Below, in pieces: positions 61,452 through 64,000 of a stretch of DNA of 64,000 nucleotides. The position numbers were made by a program, and so were the translations under genes. Within the stretch, counting starts at the first letter, position 1; the number at the start of each line of letters is the position of its first letter. The stretch is from Streptomyces erythrochromogenes (lineage in GTDB: Bacteria > Actinomycetota > Actinomycetes > Streptomycetales > Streptomycetaceae), in assembly GCF_036170895.1 (NCBI RefSeq), contig NZ_CP108036.1:992001-1056000 (forward strand). Direction: 5' to 3'. The notes under the pieces were generated by a model, which was not told the origin of the DNA, ran no database searches, and worked only from the letters and a program-made list of their open reading frames with translations.

Positions 61452-63231
61452 ATGGCCAGCAGCCGGCCGCACCATCTGTACCGCCGCCGCTGCGACCGGG
61501 AGAGAAGCCTTCCGCGGGACAGCGGCGGGCAGCTCGCCATGGCCGCGCGGAGAGGGTCCGTCCCACCCCGCGGCAGCGGGTGGCGCCCCACCGCAGCGGG
61601 GCGAGGGCCCCGCCCACCTGCTCCCACCCAGGCCGACCGTGTCCCCCACGCACTGATGACGCTCTCCAGCGCGCTGTTCGACACCCTGGACGAAGGCGAG
61701 ATCCTGGGCCTGGCCATGGACCACGTAGCCGCCGCAGGGCCGTACGGCGCCGAGGCCGGATACCTCACGGTGGACGGCGCCCTGGTCCCCAGCCGGAGGA
61801 ACGGGCAGGTCCACGCCCTGGCCGTGGACCGGAGGGTGCGGGAGCTGGCCGGGGAGGACGGCCCCGTGACCGTACCCGGCCTGCCCAGGGCCCGGGCCCT
61901 GGGGCTGCGCGGGCACGAGAGGCTCCACGGCTACCTCGTGGTGACGTCCGCTCCCGGCCCACCGAGGCCGAGCGGTCCCTGCTCGCCACGCTGGTCCGGC
62001 ACACCGCCGCCGCACTCTCGGTCGCCTTCGCACACCGGCGCCGACGCGAGGACGCACTGGAGCTGTACCGGCTCAGGAAGGAGCGGACAGCCCTCCAGGC
62101 GCCTCGGGCGGCGGCGAGGAAGCCATCACGCGCGCACTGCACAGGCTCACCGGACTCCCGGCACTGGTCGAGGACCGCTTCGGTCGGCTGCGGTCCTGGA
62201 CCGGTCCCGATCGCCCCGACCCCTATCCCGAACCGGACCCCGTGCGCCAGGACGCAATGCTGTACGCCGTCGGCCGTCAGGCCGGGCCGGTGCGCGTGAA
62301 GGACCGGCTGGTCACCCTGGTCCGCCCGCACGGCGAGATCCTGGGCGTGCTGGCCCTGGTCGACGTCCGGCGCGAGGCCGACGATCACACCCTGCGCGCG
62401 CTGGAGGACGGCGCCGCGTCACTCGCCCCGGAGCTGGCGCACTCGCGCAATCTGGCCGAAGTGGAGTCGAAGCTGCACCGCGAGCTGGCCGACGACCTCC
62501 TGACAGGGACGGACGAGGCGAGCGCCTACGCCCGTTCCGAGGCAGTCGGACACGACCTGCACCGCCGCCACTACGTCGTCGTGGTGCAGTGGTCAAACCG
62601 GACCGCGGACGGTCCCTTCGCGCAGACGGTGGGCCGGGCGGCCTCTGCCGTGGGCATGCACTCGCTGCTGACCCGGCGTTCCGATCACGTGGTCCTGGTC
62701 ACCGACGACAGGCCGCACGCCCGCGCGCTGTACGAGGCGCTCGCCCGGGAGACCGGGACACGGTCCGGGACCATCGGGGTGAGCGCCCCTTGCGACTCCC
62801 TGGCCGACATCCCCCACCGCTACCAGGAGGCGCAGCGCGCCCTGGAAGTGCGCCGCCACTCCCGCGGCGAGCACTACGGCACGACGTTCTTCGACGAACT
62901 GGGCCTCTACCGCATCCTGGGACCCGGCAACGACTACCGGGAACTGGAGACGTTCGTCCACGAGTGGCTCGGGCAGCTGATCGACTACGACTCCCGGCAC
63001 CACACGGCCATGGTGGAGACGCTGTCGCAGTACTTCGACTGCGGCGGCAACTACGACGAGACCGCCGAATCCCTCGCGATCCACCGCAGCACGCTGCGCT
63101 ATCGGCTCCAGCGCATCCGCGACATCAGCGGCAACGACCTCGCGGACGTCGAGGACCGGCTCAACCTCCAGGTGGCGACCCGAGTGTGGAAGATCGTGCT
63201 GGGCGAACAAGCAGGAGAACGGCGTCGTTGA
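61452..63231 (+). pseudogene. PucR/CdaR-type regulator with GAF-like N-terminus, two frameshifts
   Basis: From ATG 61452 (GGAG upstream) the frame encodes ALMTLSSALFDTLDEGEILG and a GAF-like domain to GYLVVTSA. Near 61955 the match moves to a second frame (TEAERSLLATLVRHTAAALS, LYRLRKERTALQ), and near 62100 to a third (EEAITRALHRLTGLPALVED, then an open run from 62242 to 63231). The last part holds the PucR-type HTH_30 end: LSQYFDCGGNYDETAESLAI, HRSTLRYRLQRIRDISG. A truncated product from 62242 could retain the DNA-binding end. Both shifts lie in GC-rich runs. Confidence 0.8.
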
Positions 63232-63250
63232 ACGCGATGCGGCAGATCGA

Positions 63251-64000
63251 TCACCCGCGCGCGAGCCGGGCCGCGAGGTAGGGCGCGGTGATGCTGCGGC
63301 GGGATTTCGCCACCTTGGCCGGCGGGCCCGCCGCGACCACCCGCCCGCCCGCGTCGCCGCCGCCCGGCCCGAGGTCGATGACCCAGTCGGCGGTGGTGAT
63401 CGTGTCCAGGTCGTGCTCGACGAGGACGACCGTATTGCCGGCGTCGACGAGCCGGTGCAGCTGTCGCAGCAGCAGCGCGACGTCCGAGGGGTGCAGCCCC
63501 GCCGTCGGCTCGTCGAGCAGGTAGAGCGCGTGGCCGCGGCGGGCCCGCTGCAGCTCGGTGGCCAGCTTGATGCGTTGCGCCTCACCACCGCTGAGCTCCG
63601 TCGCGGGCTGCCCCAGCCGCAGGTACCCCAGTCCCACCTCGCGCAACGTCTCCAGACTGCGGGAGGCGGCCGGGACGGCGGACAGGAACGTGGCGGCGGC
63701 ATCGACGGAGAGCCCCAGCACCTCCGCGATGTTCTTGCCGCGGTAGGTGACCTCCAGCGTTTCGGCGTTGTACCGGGCGCCCCGGCAGGTCGGGCACGGT
63801 GCGTAGGTGCCGGGCAGGAAGAGCAGTTCCACCGTGACGAATCCTTCGCCCTGGCAGGTCTCGCACCGGCCTTCGGGCACATTGAAGGAGAACCGCCCGG
63901 CCGAGTAGCCACGTGCCTTGGCCTCGTCCGTCGCCGCGTACAGCTTGCGCACCGCGTCGAACATCCCCGTGTACGTGGCCAGGTTGGAACGGGGAGTCCG
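63251..64000 (-). CDS. UvrA-family ATPase, C-terminal part
   Basis: 250 codons, open at the window end. Seen: the zinc module EGRCETCQGEGFVTVELLFL with CPTCRG, the ABC signature TELSGGEAQRIKLATEL, Walker B ALYLLDEPTAGLH, and the His-loop VVLVEHDLDTI. The end is short (SITAPYLAARLARG), as in UvrA2 or drug-resistance UvrA-like proteins rather than the housekeeping UvrA with its long tail; which of these cannot be settled from this part. It is convergent with the PucR-type gene, with 19 bases between them. Confidence 0.88.
   Translation of the reverse strand, partial: RTPRSNLATYTGMFDAVRKLYAATDEAKARGYSAGRFSFNVPEGRCETCQGEGFVTVELLFLPGTYAPCPTCRGARYNAETLEVTYRGKNIAEVLGLSVDAAATFLSAVPAASRSLETLREVGLGYLRLGQPATELSGGEAQRIKLATELQRARRGHALYLLDEPTAGLHPSDVALLLRQLHRLVDAGNTVVLVEHDLDTITTADWVIDLGPGGGDAGGRVVAAGPPAKVAKSRRSITAPYLAARLARG

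Overview
The window is very GC-rich, with strong third-position G/C bias, frequent GTG and TTG starts behind GGAGG-type ribosome binding sites, and many actinobacterial small-protein families (DUF6243, DUF6479, DUF4235, DUF3618, DUF5133, SPW-repeat, WYL regulators). One in-frame TTA (bldA-type) codon is seen. Together these point to a Streptomyces or close relative. Apart from one tRNA-fMet and the chaperone operon, the content looks accessory rather than core: stress functions, surface glycans, orphan regulators and an unusual number of broken genes. No prophage, CRISPR array or intact insertion sequence is visible.

Layout. 1-10 kb: the 5' part of a second-type TsaD, a NIPSNAP protein, two paralogous WYL regulators, an SDR oxidoreductase, a DM13 membrane protein, a TTA-containing cell-wall amidase and a BCCT osmolyte transporter. 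10-19 kb: a surface-glycan block, with an acyltransferase, a bifunctional polysaccharide deacetylase/glycosyltransferase and a small membrane protein in one operon (mat-like), a divergent GH16 lipoprotein, a TetR regulator and a sortase-anchored beta-helix protein. 19-29 kb: two gene remnants joined tail to tail, a YbdK-like ligase lacking its C-terminus, a GAF-GAF-SpoIIE phosphatase, a methyltransferase-CDGSH pair headed by a long palindrome, a dead DUF1622 gene, a FUSC transporter and a formaldehyde-dehydrogenase-like enzyme with an added C-terminal domain.

29-50 kb is a general-stress island. It holds hemerythrin, DUF6479, DUF4235, DUF2231, PRC-barrel, DUF5133, fatty acid desaturase, DUF3618, Phage_holin_3_6-type, catalase, SPW and GlsB proteins. 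Partner-switch regulators (STAS protein, HATPase kinase, a broken SpoIIE phosphatase) and a PGM1-like ATP-grasp peptide ligase lie among them. Several intergenic regions carry sequences close to the SigB-type promoter GNNT-N14-16-GGGTAY. A tRNA-fMet with its own hairpin terminator follows, then a frameshifted PsiE gene and a second FUSC protein.

50-61 kb: one tightly packed minus-strand operon, dnaK-grpE-dnaJ-cbpM-clpB-trxA, followed by a UBP zinc-finger protein and a cNMP-binding/Trx-like/TrxR-like flavoprotein, probably extending to a membrane protein. Overlapping stops and starts suggest a coordinated protein-disaggregation and redox module. 61-64 kb: a PucR-type regulator with two frameshifts and the C-terminal part of a UvrA-family ATPase.

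Five genes (DUF1622, isochorismatase hydrolase, SpoIIE phosphatase, PsiE, PucR) are interrupted while remaining clearly recognisable. Either the region is decaying or the assembly carries local errors, and the sequence alone cannot decide between these.
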